DNA of 64,000 nt from Chengkuizengella sp. SCS-71B (GTDB taxonomy: Bacteria; Bacillota; Bacilli; Paenibacillales; KCTC-33759), in the NCBI RefSeq assembly GCF_040100845.1, contig NZ_JAZHSH010000001.1, positions 3,580,501 through 3,644,500 on the forward strand, in the 5' to 3' direction. The notes below the pieces were generated by a model. That model did not search any database, was not told the origin of the DNA, and worked only from the letters and a program-made list of their open reading frames with translations. Positions 8,873 to 18,400 of the stretch are shown here, piece after piece. Position numbers and translations under genes: made by a program. Within the stretch, counting starts at the first letter, position 1, and every line of letters begins with the position of its first letter.

Positions 8873-10239
8873 TCTTGACACCACCAAACTAAACGTTTTC
8901 TTTTTCCAGTTTTATTTTTAGGAATTTCTTTTACTAATTTCACTCTATCAGGCCAAAACCTTTGAGGCACACTTCTTGCCTTTAAATATTGAAACATATC
9001 GATTACTTTAAAATCTACCGACTTTGCAACAAGCAAACAAACAATTTCTTGCCCTAATTTATTGCTGTTTACGCCATACACAAAAGATTCTTTAATGCTG
9101 TTACTGCTGTTAATAATCTCTTCAAGCGTATGTGCATGCAGGTTCACTCCTGCCCGGATTAATAAATCATCTTTACGTCCCATAATTGTAATGGAACCAT
9201 CTTCTTCCTGGATCGCAATATCTTTGGTTCTTAACCAACCTTCGTGTTTTACTTCATTTGTTTTATCCTCATTGTTCCAATAACCGTTCATAATGTTCGG
9301 TCCCTGTATATATAGTTCGTTTTCTTTGATTTTTAATTGAATATTTTCTAATGGCTTTCCTACATTGTTACAGTTTTCTTTTGATACATTTAAATTGATG
9401 CACACTCTAGGACTTGCTTCCGTCAGACCATAAGCATTAATGATTTGTGACTGATTAAAATAATTAGATATTTCTTCAATTTGTTTATATTGTGGTATTT
9501 CTCCACTGAGTACAATATTTCTCACAGGTAATTTGTCTGTTTTTTTTATTTTTGTGACCTGATACATGATCGTCGGGGTAGAAAATATCGTATCTAACTC
9601 TTTAAGTTTCACATCTTGTAAAAAAGAACTAGGTGTGAAATTCCTTTCCCTAAAATACATAGATTTGTGTAAGATTAAGCCAGTAAGTACTTCTGCAATA
9701 ATTGCTGACGCATGGTATAAAGGTCTGCTAATATAAAATCGTTCTGAATCTATCTGATTTAAGATCTTTGCATTGGCAATCACATTATGCATAATATTGT
9801 TATAAGTTAACTTTACTGCCTTTGATTTTCCTAAAGAACCTGAAGTACAAAGAATTAATGCTATATCATTTAAGCCTTGTCTTTTGTTGTTCACTTCTAC
9901 ATTGCTTAAACATCCATGTTCATCAACATGACTTTGAGAAATTAACATGTAAGAAGCATATTCCTCAGGGAGTTCTTTGAAATCAAAGGGTAAAACCGTG
10001 ATCCTGCATTTAAAAAATGCAAGCAAGATTGGAACTAACTTCCAGCCAAGATTCGTATCCAAAATAACTAAAGAATCGTGATGAATTTTATTTTGTCTTA
10101 TAAATTTGATGTTGTTTTCTACTATATTTTCAAGTTCCTTGTAAGTAATCTTTGGGTTTATGGACCAAAGGGCAGTTTTGCAATGAACAAAGATGGAGTT
10201 AACAAAGTTATCTACCATTGTTTTCATATCATTCATCAT
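8869..10239 (-). CDS. AMP-dependent acyl/aryl acid ligase (ANL superfamily)
   Basis: The adenylating-enzyme motifs are in order: P-loop CTSGSLGKSK (residues 131-140), NAYGLTEASP, GWLRTKDIA, GRKDDLLIRAGVNLHAHTLEE, and a C-terminal PKNKTGKRK bearing the catalytic lysine. At 456 residues it is short for the family but complete. It would activate a carboxylic acid with ATP and load it on CoA or an ACP. Aryl-polyene systems have such a ligase to load the aryl starter. No ammonia-lyase or aromatic hydroxylase is visible here, so the starter acid is unknown. Weak ribosome binding site; ATG codons at 10237-10239 and 12 bases downstream are both possible. Confidence 0.88.
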   Translation of the reverse strand: MMNDMKTMVDNFVNSIFVHCKTALWSINPKITYKELENIVENNIKFIRQNKIHHDSLVILDTNLGWKLVPILLAFFKCRITVLPFDFKELPEEYASYMLISQSHVDEHGCLSNVEVNNKRQGLNDIALILCTSGSLGKSKAVKLTYNNIMHNVIANAKILNQIDSERFYISRPLYHASAIIAEVLTGLILHKSMYFRERNFTPSSFLQDVKLKELDTIFSTPTIMYQVTKIKKTDKLPVRNIVLSGEIPQYKQIEEISNYFNQSQIINAYGLTEASPRVCINLNVSKENCNNVGKPLENIQLKIKENELYIQGPNIMNGYWNNEDKTNEVKHEGWLRTKDIAIQEEDGSITIMGRKDDLLIRAGVNLHAHTLEEIINSSNSIKESFVYGVNSNKLGQEIVCLLVAKSVDFKVIDMFQYLKARSVPQRFWPDRVKLVKEIPKNKTGKRKRLVWWCQD

Positions 10240-11134
10240 CCTTCATCGAATTAAAAACTAGTACATGTGAAGAAGCTTGATTGTGATTCCATGCTGGCAA
10301 CTTGCCTGAAACTTTATGTTCTAATTGCTGTAAACTTAAACTACCAAGGAAAAATTGCTTAAAATATTTCATTTCTTCATTTGGATGGAGTCTATATAAA
10401 ATTTCTAAACTTTCTTCTATCGATTTTTTATAAAATCCAGTCGGTCTTTTATGTGCCAAATGATAATTTATGGCTGACTTGTTATATATAAACTGATAGT
10501 TTTGTTCAAATGCTCTATATCCCAATTCAAAATGTTCAAATCCCCACTTTAAAAACGTCTCTTCAAACATCCCAACTCGTTCCAAAAGCGATCTTCTAAA
10601 CGACAAGTTCCCACTGAAAGTACTGATCCATGGAATACTGGAAATTGACATGCCATCTTCGTTGTAACATTGATAAACCATTTTACAGTAGCTTGGTATT
10701 TTATATAACTTGGCATCCATTACACAGGACTTTATGACATCCCTGTTATGTTGAATGTTTGAAAAATACAATTCACGTATTTGACCAACTGAAATGTAGT
10801 TACTATTGTTACGATGGAGTCTATGATGTGCTTGAATAAAATGGGGATCTGGTATTCTATCTGCATCATTAAGCACAACCACATTTCCTCGTGAGATTTT
10901 TAAACCCATATTTCTGGCGCTTGCTCTACCGACATTTTCAGTTCTTATATAAATGAGATGCTCTATTTTCCCCTCCCATTTTTTAATGAAAGGGGTGATA
11001 TCATCCTCAGAACCATCATCAACAATGATAATTTCAAATTGAATTTGACTCGTAGTTTGTACACAAAATCCTTCTAAACATAAATCTAAGGCATGCGGTT
11101 GATTATACACAGGAATAATTACTGAAACATCCAT
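10229..11134 (-). CDS. Family 2 (GT-A) glycosyltransferase
   Basis: A GT-A fold with VSVIIPVYNQP at the start, IIIVDDGSEDD for nucleotide binding, and LNDADRIPDP as the DxD-type metal motif. No transmembrane segment is visible, so it acts in the cytoplasm. The ATG at 11132-11134 follows the ACP stop by four bases and has AAAGG about 8 bases ahead; the upstream TTG at 11182, inside the ACP gene, is less likely. With the two GT1-type genes it makes three glycosyltransferase-like genes in the cluster, implying a glycosylated product. The acceptor is unknown. Confidence 0.85.
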   Translation of the reverse strand: MDVSVIIPVYNQPHALDLCLEGFCVQTTSQIQFEIIIVDDGSEDDITPFIKKWEGKIEHLIYIRTENVGRASARNMGLKISRGNVVVLNDADRIPDPHFIQAHHRLHRNNSNYISVGQIRELYFSNIQHNRDVIKSCVMDAKLYKIPSYCKMVYQCYNEDGMSISSIPWISTFSGNLSFRRSLLERVGMFEETFLKWGFEHFELGYRAFEQNYQFIYNKSAINYHLAHKRPTGFYKKSIEESLEILYRLHPNEEMKYFKQFFLGSLSLQQLEHKVSGKLPAWNHNQASSHVLVFNSMKDDE

Positions 11135-11138
11135 ATAT

Positions 11139-11387
11139 TTAACCTTTATACTTGGAAAAGATAATTTTTTGAAACTGTTCAACCGACTCTTCCAAGCTTA
11201 AATTTAAAATTTCATCAGGTATTTCTTTTCCAGTTCTATTTTCAAGATGAATTAAGAATTCGGCGAATTTAAGAGAATCAAACCCTAAGTCTATAAAACG
11301 GTTTGAAAGAATAATTTCTTCTTTTGGCAACACTCCGCATCCTTCATCACTAAGTAACTCTAAGACGATCATTTGAAATTGTTCCAT
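11139..11387 (-). CDS. Acyl carrier protein (second ACP)
   Basis: An 82-residue ACP with the attachment motif LGFDSLKFAEFL (Ser38). A good CGGAGGTAGATT precedes the ATG. It overlaps the dehydratase gene upstream by 38 bases and sits next to two dehydratases and a methyltransferase. It is thus likely to be an extension ACP whose bound chain is dehydrated; which ACP serves which ketosynthase is not visible. Confidence 0.9.
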   Translation of the reverse strand: MEQFQMIVLELLSDEGCGVLPKEEIILSNRFIDLGFDSLKFAEFLIHLENRTGKEIPDEILNLSLEESVEQFQKIIFSKYKG

Positions 11388-11760
11388 AATCTACCTCCGA
11401 TTGATATGTCATTACTTTTCGACCTTCTATGACTGCATACGATTTAATCAACTGATCTAGAAGTTGAACATGAATGGTTACGATATTCCCTGCAGGAATG
11501 ATCTCTAAAAATCGAACGTTTACATTTTTTAGTCTAAATTCAATTCTTTGCTTCTCTAAGATGCACTCCACTCCTTGAATGACCGCTTCTGTAAGCAATA
11601 ATCCAGGAAATATACTCAAATTTTCAAAGTGGCCTATTAATAAAAAATCCCCGTTTGACACAAATTTCTCAAAAATAATTTCTTTTTCGTTTAATGTGAT
11701 ATATTTATCAATTTGATTTATTGGTTTATTAATGGGGAGATTATCGTTTTTTTTATTCAT
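11350..11760 (-). CDS. FabZ-like hotdog 3-hydroxyacyl-ACP dehydratase
   Basis: A hotdog-fold protein of about 136 residues with GHFENLSIFPGLLLTEAVIQG. This matches the FabZ pattern with catalytic His (about residue 44) and Glu (about 58) in the right order, although the loop between them is atypical (ENLSI for PxxPV). It would remove water from 3-hydroxyacyl-ACP to form a double bond, which repeated cycles turn into a conjugated polyene. The ATG at 11758-11760 overlaps the methyltransferase stop and has GGTGAAC upstream; the TTG 15 bases earlier is less likely. It is one of two different dehydratases, as in aryl-polyene systems. Confidence 0.75.
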   Translation of the reverse strand: MNKKNDNLPINKPINQIDKYITLNEKEIIFEKFVSNGDFLLIGHFENLSIFPGLLLTEAVIQGVECILEKQRIEFRLKNVNVRFLEIIPAGNIVTIHVQLLDQLIKSYAVIEGRKVMTYQSEVDYGTISNDRLRVT

Positions 11761-12802
11761 GATGTTCACCAACAATAATGGCTCCTAAGGGTAAGTCACC
11801 CTCATTTAAAATAACCTCTACATTTTTGTAATCTGTTTCTTTGAGCGCATTTTCCCACTTTAATTTGGTTTGAAAACCATTTATTAAATATTTTCCGTTT
11901 TTAAAAATTTTGTACCCAGGAAGTAAATTAAATATAAATTCTTGATGTAAGTATGAATGGTTTAAATCTCTTATGCATTCTGATAAAATCACTTTTCCAC
12001 CTGGATTTAAGCATTTCTTGATCCTGGCTAGTGCATCTTGTATTTCAAAAGAACAATGAAGGCCATTGATCGAAACAATATAATCATATTTTTTTCCATT
12101 CAGCTGAGCAAAAAGATTTTTATCAAAATTTACAACAGATGTTTCTATATGGGAAAACTCTTTACCTAAATGTCTGACAATCATAGGACTTACATCCGAT
12201 GCAGTATAATGAATTTTCTTATTGTTTAAATTATTTAATATACAGCTTGTTCCAGATCCATAACCTGCTCCCAACTCCAATATACTTTGGCCATCTTCTA
12301 TTATTGGGTTCAAATATAAAGCTAACCACTGATTATGAACGTAATACAAATCACTAGGATGTTGAAAATAATCTCTCCAGATCTGTTCACCTTGAGACCC
12401 AAATAATAAATGAATTGGAGACTTCTTGCCTGATAGAATGTATGCCCAATGATCAGCAACGAAATCTATCATTTTTAACGAGTGTTTGATATTTGTTTCT
12501 ACATTTATATCTATCCATGACTCCAATGTTTTTTCCGTTCTGCTATAGTAGTCAGCATTTTTTACATCTTGAACAATATACAGCTCCTGTACTAAAAAAT
12601 TTAGCGCAAAATCTAACGAAGGAATAAATGCTTCTGTACACTTTAATTTATCTATGATCTCAAGTCGTTGATGGGTACTAGCAGCACGTAAAAACAATCC
12701 ATGTAGATTGAATACTTCTAATATTTTCTCAGCGGTGTAACGACTAGCATATTGATATGCAGTAAAATATTTCTTCGTAAATAAATTAGTAGAAAGCCCC
12801 AT
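11753..12802 (-). CDS. SAM-dependent class I methyltransferase
   Basis: About 349 residues with the SAM-binding motif I SILELGAGYGSGTS near residue 170 and a post-motif SNGLHCSFEIQDAL-type strand. The N-terminal ~150 residues form a separate helical domain like those of polyketide and O-methyltransferases that bind carrier-tethered substrates. It would methylate an O or C atom on the product. The ATG at 12800-12802 is chosen because AGGAG lies 8 bases ahead and is too close to the ATG at 12808. It lies between the two dehydratase genes. Confidence 0.82.
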   Translation of the reverse strand: MGLSTNLFTKKYFTAYQYASRYTAEKILEVFNLHGLFLRAASTHQRLEIIDKLKCTEAFIPSLDFALNFLVQELYIVQDVKNADYYSRTEKTLESWIDINVETNIKHSLKMIDFVADHWAYILSGKKSPIHLLFGSQGEQIWRDYFQHPSDLYYVHNQWLALYLNPIIEDGQSILELGAGYGSGTSCILNNLNNKKIHYTASDVSPMIVRHLGKEFSHIETSVVNFDKNLFAQLNGKKYDYIVSINGLHCSFEIQDALARIKKCLNPGGKVILSECIRDLNHSYLHQEFIFNLLPGYKIFKNGKYLINGFQTKLKWENALKETDYKNVEVILNEGDLPLGAIIVGEHHE

Positions 12803-12813
12803 ATTCATTTCTC

Positions 12814-13230
12814 CTAACGAATTGATTTGGCAACGCTTAATTCTCCCTTACAAATGACCTTATTTTCTACTGAGGCTACCCCATATAAAACAGCTTGACT
12901 ATCAAAGATTTTAATAGGGGAAATTTCATATTTGACTTTTTCTAAATGCCAGGGTAAATCTTGAAAACTTTCCATTTTGATAGAACCCAACAGCGGGACT
13001 TCATTTTCTCTCAAAGGTTTTGTCTCTAAAGTAATAAAAATAACAGCTAATTGAGCTAAACCTTCTGTTATAAAAGAAGCCGGGAAGGTTTGAGTATGAT
13101 CTTTTATGATCGATGTTGTTTGTGAAATATAATACGTTCCTCGAATATATTCCTTTTGTTTGTATGCTGTAATATGATCTATAAAGCGGAATGGCCATTT
13201 TTGGGGCAACATATTAACAAGTTGTTTCAT
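12814..13230 (-). CDS. FabZ-like hotdog dehydratase
   Basis: A hotdog-fold protein opening MLPQKWPFRFIDHI, the classic FabZ first helix and strand (LPHRYPFLLVDRI-type), and carrying DHTQTFPASFITEGLAQ, in which His45 and Glu56 occupy the catalytic dyad positions. It probably dehydrates 3-hydroxyacyl-ACP. The ATG at 13228-13230 is preferred over a TTG at 13251; the gene overlaps the cupin stop by 17 bases. Its divergence from the other dehydratase suggests separate early-chain and late-chain duties, as proposed for aryl-polyene systems (inference). Confidence 0.8.
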   Translation of the reverse strand: MKQLVNMLPQKWPFRFIDHITAYKQKEYIRGTYYISQTTSIIKDHTQTFPASFITEGLAQLAVIFITLETKPLRENEVPLLGSIKMESFQDLPWHLEKVKYEISPIKIFDSQAVLYGVASVENKVICKGELSVAKSIR

Positions 13231-13579
13231 CTTCCGTATTATCCTCAACAATATCTATTGGTTTTTCAATAATCGTTAAAAAAGTAACACCATCCTCGGT
13301 TTCTACTCTATGTTTTTCATTTTTTCCTGCAGTCAAAAAGTCTCCGGGACCTAGAATATCATCGCCAACCTTCATGGTTCCCTCAATAACATAAGCATAC
13401 TCTCTGCCTGGATGATCATGATATGGGATGAACCCTCCCGGACCAAACCTGACAATAAAAGCCTGTGTCTCTTTTTCTTCGTCTGTTTCAGAATATAACA
13501 TTTGATATTCTGAATGATGAAACATACCTTCTATCCATTCTCGATCTTCTTTTTTAATGACAATATGATCTTTGTTCAT
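13214..13579 (-). CDS. Small cupin-domain protein
   Basis: A single cupin barrel of 121 residues with YHDHPGREYAYVIEGT (motif 1, with His, His and Glu metal ligands) and PGDFLTAGKNEKHRVET (motif 2, second His). It probably binds a metal. Such stand-alone cupins act as isomerases, cyclases or dioxygenases, or as sensors. AAAAGGAGT precedes the ATG. Being embedded between tailoring and dehydratase genes, it is a candidate for the odd chemistry of this pathway, for example cyclisation or oxidation, but nothing in the sequence fixes the reaction. Confidence 0.8.
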   Translation of the reverse strand: MNKDHIVIKKEDREWIEGMFHHSEYQMLYSETDEEKETQAFIVRFGPGGFIPYHDHPGREYAYVIEGTMKVGDDILGPGDFLTAGKNEKHRVETEDGVTFLTIIEKPIDIVEDNTEDETTC

Positions 13580-13584
13580 TTACA

Positions 13585-14322
13585 TTACTCCTTTTCTGCT
13601 ACAATAACGATTCTAGAACTTCGCATGTGAAAATCGTCTAATTTCAAACTTCCATATAACTTCTGTACTTTAAATCCGATCGTTTCTAGTAGATTTATTA
13701 ATTCATGGGCTGAGTAAATTCTTACATTAAGAATAGAGCTCTCTAAATTGTTATCTTCATTCCAACTGATCTCTTCACGCCATCTGCTATTCAAAGGGTT
13801 GAATTTTCTTTTAGACCAAACGATCTGGTCACCCATTTCATTCCATGCATTTTCACTATATTGATGAAGCATAAAATCTCTATTTTCTGTATCAATTAAT
13901 AACTTTCCACCTTGGTTTAACATGTGATATATTTTTTCCATTGTTGTTTTATCTTCTTGATCATCTACATAACCAAAAGCTGTGCCAATACTTAAAATGG
14001 CATCATATTTATGCTCACTATCCAAATCTTTAATTTGGCTTTCAATCCACGTAATCGGTAAATTTCCAGCATTGTTTCTAGCGATGTTTAGTGAATAATT
14101 TGATCCATCAAATCCTGTTAGATGATAACCTTTATGAGCAAGAGGGATTGTAATTCTACCGCTTCCACATCCCAAATCCAAAATTTTGAAATTTGGTTGT
14201 AAATCTAAAATCTTCTCTATATTTTGTACTTCAACTTTTGTTCTATCTTCTGTAAGTATATATTGAGAAAATTTTTGATAGGCTGAGCCAAAAAAGTGTT
14301 TCCATTCATTATTTTTACTCAT
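13585..14322 (-). CDS. SAM-dependent class I methyltransferase
   Basis: A 245-residue small-molecule methyltransferase with motif I ILDLGCGSGRITIPLA near residues 43-58, the acidic ribose-binding FDGSNYSLNIA, and DAILSIGTAFGYVDD (post-II). An O- or N-methyltransferase is most likely. TTAGGAGATT precedes the start. It is the second methyltransferase of the cluster, directly after the aminotransferase gene, so methylation of a newly introduced amine is one possibility (inference). Confidence 0.85.
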   Translation of the reverse strand: MSKNNEWKHFFGSAYQKFSQYILTEDRTKVEVQNIEKILDLQPNFKILDLGCGSGRITIPLAHKGYHLTGFDGSNYSLNIARNNAGNLPITWIESQIKDLDSEHKYDAILSIGTAFGYVDDQEDKTTMEKIYHMLNQGGKLLIDTENRDFMLHQYSENAWNEMGDQIVWSKRKFNPLNSRWREEISWNEDNNLESSILNVRIYSAHELINLLETIGFKVQKLYGSLKLDDFHMRSSRIVIVAEKE

Positions 14323-14335
14323 AGATTTTAATCTC

Positions 14336-15640
14336 CTAACCTATTAATAATATGCTTGATTTTAGCGCATCAATCATATAATCCATATCACTTTTTGAAA
14401 TATTTAATGGTGGATATAAACTAATGACGTTATGGGAAAAGGTTGCTAAAATCCCTGATTTTTTTATATTGCTCTTGATGGTGTTAAATCTCTCAATCTC
14501 TTCCTCTGAGTCTATGTTAAGCTCTATTCCAATCATTAGACCCTTGCCTCGAACTTCCCTAATGATATTTTCCTTATTTAGTCCTTCTCTTAGTTCATTC
14601 ATGATATATTCCCCTGCTTCTTTCGCTCTGAATGGAAGATTTTCTTTTTCAAAAATTTCCAAAACCTTGATGGCGATGGAACAACCAACAGGATGTCCAC
14701 TTAAAGTGGTGCCGTGTGGAAACCCAGATCCATTTTCAATCAAATGATTCGTAATTTGAGAAGAAAATAAAGTAGCTCCTAATGGAAAATATCCAGCGGT
14801 TAATCCTTTAGAAATTGTGATAATATCAGGGTCTAACTTGAGTGAGGAACTGGTTAACCATTCACCTGTTCTACCAATGCCTGTAGTGATTTCATCTGCA
14901 ATTACAAGAATATTATATCTTCTCGTAATTTGCCTCACTAATTGAAAATATAAATTTGGAAATACACGAATGCCATTTACACTCTGTACTGGTTCTATTA
15001 CAAAAGCTGCAACGGTTTCTGGCCCAGCTTTTAAAATAGCTTGTTCTAATTCATATGCAGCTTGTTTAGCATGACGATCATCTAACTCATCTTCTTTTTC
15101 ACGAAAATCTTCAGGTGAGGGGACGCTTATACATCCTTGTAAAAGATCACCAAAAACCCCCTCAAACCCCAGGTTTGTAATGGAAAGTGCGCCCATGCTT
15201 GATCCATGATAACCACCATTCAAACTGATAAACTTTTGTTTATTTGGCATATCATTTTCAACAAAGTATTGTCTTGTTGCTTTTAAGGCTGATTCCATTG
15301 CACCTGTTCCATCATTTGAGTAAAATACTGAACTAAATTTTGGAGCTAGATTTAAAAGCTTTTCAGCTAAATTATTTGCAATCCAGTGCCCCTGATTTAC
15401 CATAATAGAGGCTGAAAGCTTGTTATACTGTTCAAAAATGGCTTTTAAGATGATTTCATTTGATTGATCTAATGAGTAGGCTGCATTAGATAAATTTAAA
15501 AACGCTTGATCATCTTTGTTTAATACCCAATGCCTTTCTCCTTTATTGGCCATAAAAAATCGATTATTGACCTCTTCCTCTGTTAAATTGCTTTTTTTAG
15601 GCATAGTCGTAAAAGGATGTACCACATAATATCTACTCAT
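14336..15640 (-). CDS. Class III PLP-dependent aminotransferase
   Basis: 434 residues of fold-type I aminotransferase class III (ornithine/omega-amino acid type). It has YSNDGTGAMESALK for phosphate binding, the PLP-ring Asp in VIADEITTGIGRTG (Asp249), and the Schiff-base lysine in ITISKGLTAGYFPLG (Lys278). It would move an amino group onto an aldehyde or ketone. The gene overlaps the E4/UnbV stop in a TAATG and has GGGGGGATCATA upstream. In this cluster it could make an amine from the released chain end or from a sugar. It does not look like HemL, which is encoded elsewhere in the window. Confidence 0.88.
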   Translation of the reverse strand: MSRYYVVHPFTTMPKKSNLTEEEVNNRFFMANKGERHWVLNKDDQAFLNLSNAAYSLDQSNEIILKAIFEQYNKLSASIMVNQGHWIANNLAEKLLNLAPKFSSVFYSNDGTGAMESALKATRQYFVENDMPNKQKFISLNGGYHGSSMGALSITNLGFEGVFGDLLQGCISVPSPEDFREKEDELDDRHAKQAAYELEQAILKAGPETVAAFVIEPVQSVNGIRVFPNLYFQLVRQITRRYNILVIADEITTGIGRTGEWLTSSSLKLDPDIITISKGLTAGYFPLGATLFSSQITNHLIENGSGFPHGTTLSGHPVGCSIAIKVLEIFEKENLPFRAKEAGEYIMNELREGLNKENIIREVRGKGLMIGIELNIDSEEEIERFNTIKSNIKKSGILATFSHNVISLYPPLNISKSDMDYMIDALKSSILLIG

Positions 15641-17391
15641 TATGATCCCCCCTCCATAGGCAGGTTGTTATTCTCTTTAATATGAAGCGTTTGATTAGCT
15701 TCAATATCTTTCATAGATTGAATTCTTCCACTAGGCCATTTAATGATTATTTCATCAACTTTTTTCCTTTCTCCAAGTCCAAAATGTATTCTGGGATCAC
15801 TTTGACCACCAAATCCATTCCCACCATCTTTTTCAATCAATGTTCTTTTATCTCCCTGCACAATAGTTACCCTTGCACCTATAGCGTCTCGATTACTAGG
15901 ATAAGCACCTTGTAAACTAAGTTTTATCCAATTGCTTCCTTCTATTTGATTTTTATAAACTCTTGCCTTCCCTCCTTGATTTGCAAAAACCAAGTCCAAT
16001 TCACCAGAATTATCAAGGTCTACGACAGATACCCCTCTTCCATCTTCAGTGAAATCAATACCCGCTTGTAAAGCAACATTTTCAAACCCATTGTTTGACT
16101 GCATAAGATTCAGAAATAAAAATTTATTCTCGTTTCCTGATAAATCTTTCTTTCCAATAGATGGCCAATTTTTCGTATCTTCAACAATACTCTCTGGTGT
16201 TGTAGCAAGTGTTCCTAAATCAAACCAATAATTATCTTTACTTTTTCCTGTAATAAATCCATTTGTGACAATTAAACTAAACTCACCACTATTATTTGTG
16301 TCGAAGAATTTAGCTCCCCATGAAAACCCAGCAAAATTCAACCCTAATTCTTCTGCGATATTCTCGTATTGTCCTTCATCATTTGGGTACCAAAAATCGT
16401 TTCCTTCAATAATATAAGTAGGTTTGCTTACATTGCTCACATAAATACCAAGTTCTCCTTTATGGAAAATGTCTACAAAATCAGCATTCATGCCTTTATG
16501 GGTATCTAATCCAATGCCATTACGTTGAATGATTTTTTTAAATTTCTTTCCATTTTCATTTAAATAGAGAACATCAGGACCAAAATCATTTGCATTATAT
16601 ATATCAGGGTAACCATCATGATTAACATCAGCTGAACCTGTAGCTAGTGTCCAACCCGTATCATCGAGATTAATTTGTTCTGCTATTTCAGTAAAAGTAC
16701 CGTCTCCATTATTCTTATATAATTGATTAAAACCACCATTTCTAGCATGTTCAAAATCATCATGCATAATTTTTGTTGTTTTTAGATCCCATAAGTTATT
16801 CTCACTTCTAAAATAGTTGCCTACATAAATATCTAAAAAACCATCCTTGTCATAATCTAACGTGATTGCTTTCGCTGCATAAGAGAATAAATTAACACCA
16901 GCTTTTTCAGAAACTTCTGTAAACGTCCCGTCTCCATTGTTTTTAAAAAGCTTGCTTTGACCCCAAAATCCAACAAATAAGTCAGACGTCCCATTATTGT
17001 CATAGTCTAAAAATAAAGCCGTTGAGGATATTCCTTCTTGATTGATATCTGATACAATCGAATCAACCTTGGTGTAAGAGCCATCCCCATTGTTTTGGAA
17101 CAAAACATTTAAACTTCCTTTTTTGGAGTTTGTAAAATAAAGATCCATATACCCATCATTGTTGTAATCCCCAGTTGCAACTGATGCACCCGTTGAAGCT
17201 AACCAGGGCATAATGTTGTTCACCTTTTCATCAAAAACAGGGATTTCATGATTGAACTTAACATTCGCAACCTCTGTTACCTCTTTAAAATTAAAATTTA
17301 AGTCCACTTTTTCTCCTGCACTAAAAGTGTTACAACCTGCTAAAATTAAAATACAGGAAAATAATAAATATAAAATGTTACGAACCTTCAT
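15640..17391 (-). CDS. Enediyne E4-like lipoprotein, CRTAC1/ASPIC-UnbV family
   Basis: A 583-residue exported protein. Residues 1-20 are a lipoprotein signal with lipobox LAGC (Cys20). Then come repeated FG-GAP/VCBS units, seen as recurring patterns such as DYNNDGYMDLYF, DYDNNGTSDLF, DYDKDGFLDIY and DVNHDGYPDIY (Ca2+-binding DxNxDGxxD loops of a beta-propeller). The C-terminal ASPIC/UnbV domain is seen as NRDAIGARVTI, DPRIHFGLGERKKVDEIIIKWPSG and the closing QTLHI. UnbV (E4) is one of the conserved proteins of enediyne clusters. The gene overlaps the E3 gene upstream by 14 bases. Its chemistry is not established; it acts outside the membrane. Confidence 0.88.
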   Translation of the reverse strand: MKVRNILYLLFSCILILAGCNTFSAGEKVDLNFNFKEVTEVANVKFNHEIPVFDEKVNNIMPWLASTGASVATGDYNNDGYMDLYFTNSKKGSLNVLFQNNGDGSYTKVDSIVSDINQEGISSTALFLDYDNNGTSDLFVGFWGQSKLFKNNGDGTFTEVSEKAGVNLFSYAAKAITLDYDKDGFLDIYVGNYFRSENNLWDLKTTKIMHDDFEHARNGGFNQLYKNNGDGTFTEIAEQINLDDTGWTLATGSADVNHDGYPDIYNANDFGPDVLYLNENGKKFKKIIQRNGIGLDTHKGMNADFVDIFHKGELGIYVSNVSKPTYIIEGNDFWYPNDEGQYENIAEELGLNFAGFSWGAKFFDTNNSGEFSLIVTNGFITGKSKDNYWFDLGTLATTPESIVEDTKNWPSIGKKDLSGNENKFLFLNLMQSNNGFENVALQAGIDFTEDGRGVSVVDLDNSGELDLVFANQGGKARVYKNQIEGSNWIKLSLQGAYPSNRDAIGARVTIVQGDKRTLIEKDGGNGFGGQSDPRIHFGLGERKKVDEIIIKWPSGRIQSMKDIEANQTLHIKENNNLPMEGGS

Positions 17392-18397
17392 AAAATTTAC
17401 CTCCTCTTTTCTCTACACACTCTCTCACTAAATCAATCCATAAGTAATAAAACTCACCTTGATTAATTTCATCGTTCTCGTATAATTCTTGCTTTACAGA
17501 GTCCACGATATCCAGTAAGGCGGTTACTTCTTTTCTTTGATTCACATTTAATGCCAACAACATATTTTTAAATAGTAAGGGATTTTGCAATCTCCTTGCT
17601 TCAAAGCCAAATCCCATTCCTTGCAAAAAAGCTGCCTTTAGTAACGTAGAAATTTTATTTGTTGCCATGAAAACTTGATCCATTTGATCAAAAAAACTAT
17701 ATGCAGCAGCTAACCCTAAACCTGAAGCACAATCTTTATGATATTTACTAGGTAAAGCTGCCAAACTATCGAGAGCAAGTACTATATCAAATTTTTTTAA
17801 AAACCATAAACACCGTCCAATTCCTTGGTATAATACTCTTTGTTCTTTTTCATTCAAAACTTGAAAACTAGCAATGAAATGTTTGTCGTGGTCGAAGCGC
17901 TCTAAGGCAGCTGAAAATCCAATTCCATCATAAATCACTGGAGCTAAACGAGGATCTAGGTGAATAATCCACTTTTGATATCTTGCTCGGTTAAATATAT
18001 GAAGCTTATATAACCACCACCCTAAACCAACATAATATTGGTATATATTTGTAGGATCCACTTTTTTAACATGCTTTTCAAAATATTTCTTTTGACCTGT
18101 AATAGTCAATTTCGCAGCAATTCCCATACTATATCCTTCATATGCAAATCCATGAAAATACGGCTCAACCTTGTTCATCATTTTTTGTTTCACAACTTTT
18201 GGTATGGTGATCCACTGCATACCTATTTTCAATCCATAAAGAAAACTAGACAGAATTTTTTGAAAAAAAATGTTGTAAAAATCTTTCTTATTTCTATCGA
18301 TGTACCGATGAAACATCCTAAAGTTTATTATTTTTAAAATTAAAAATTTAATAAACACAAGACCAAGGATAAGTAGTACAACATATAAAGCAACCAT
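17378..18397 (-). CDS. Enediyne E3-like DUF1702 protein (UnbL family)
   Basis: A 339-residue protein with the hallmarks of DUF1702: GFAYEGYSMGIA (83-94), YYVGLGWWLYKL (121-132), LDPRLAPVIYDGIGF (147-161), GIGRCLWFL (192-200) and SGLGLAAAYS (225-234). These match the conserved blocks of enediyne E3 proteins as I know them. Residues 1-22 add a strongly hydrophobic segment, a probable membrane anchor. It is encoded next to the E4-like gene, with a E5-like gene 3 kb upstream in the same operon. E3 proteins are required for enediyne formation in actinomycetes but their reaction is unresolved. Finding one in a Bacillales-type cluster with discrete KS proteins is unusual. Confidence 0.85.
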   Translation of the reverse strand: MVALYVVLLILGLVFIKFLILKIINFRMFHRYIDRNKKDFYNIFFQKILSSFLYGLKIGMQWITIPKVVKQKMMNKVEPYFHGFAYEGYSMGIAAKLTITGQKKYFEKHVKKVDPTNIYQYYVGLGWWLYKLHIFNRARYQKWIIHLDPRLAPVIYDGIGFSAALERFDHDKHFIASFQVLNEKEQRVLYQGIGRCLWFLKKFDIVLALDSLAALPSKYHKDCASGLGLAAAYSFFDQMDQVFMATNKISTLLKAAFLQGMGFGFEARRLQNPLLFKNMLLALNVNQRKEVTALLDIVDSVKQELYENDEINQGEFYYLWIDLVRECVEKRGGKFYEGS

Positions 18398-18400
18398 CGT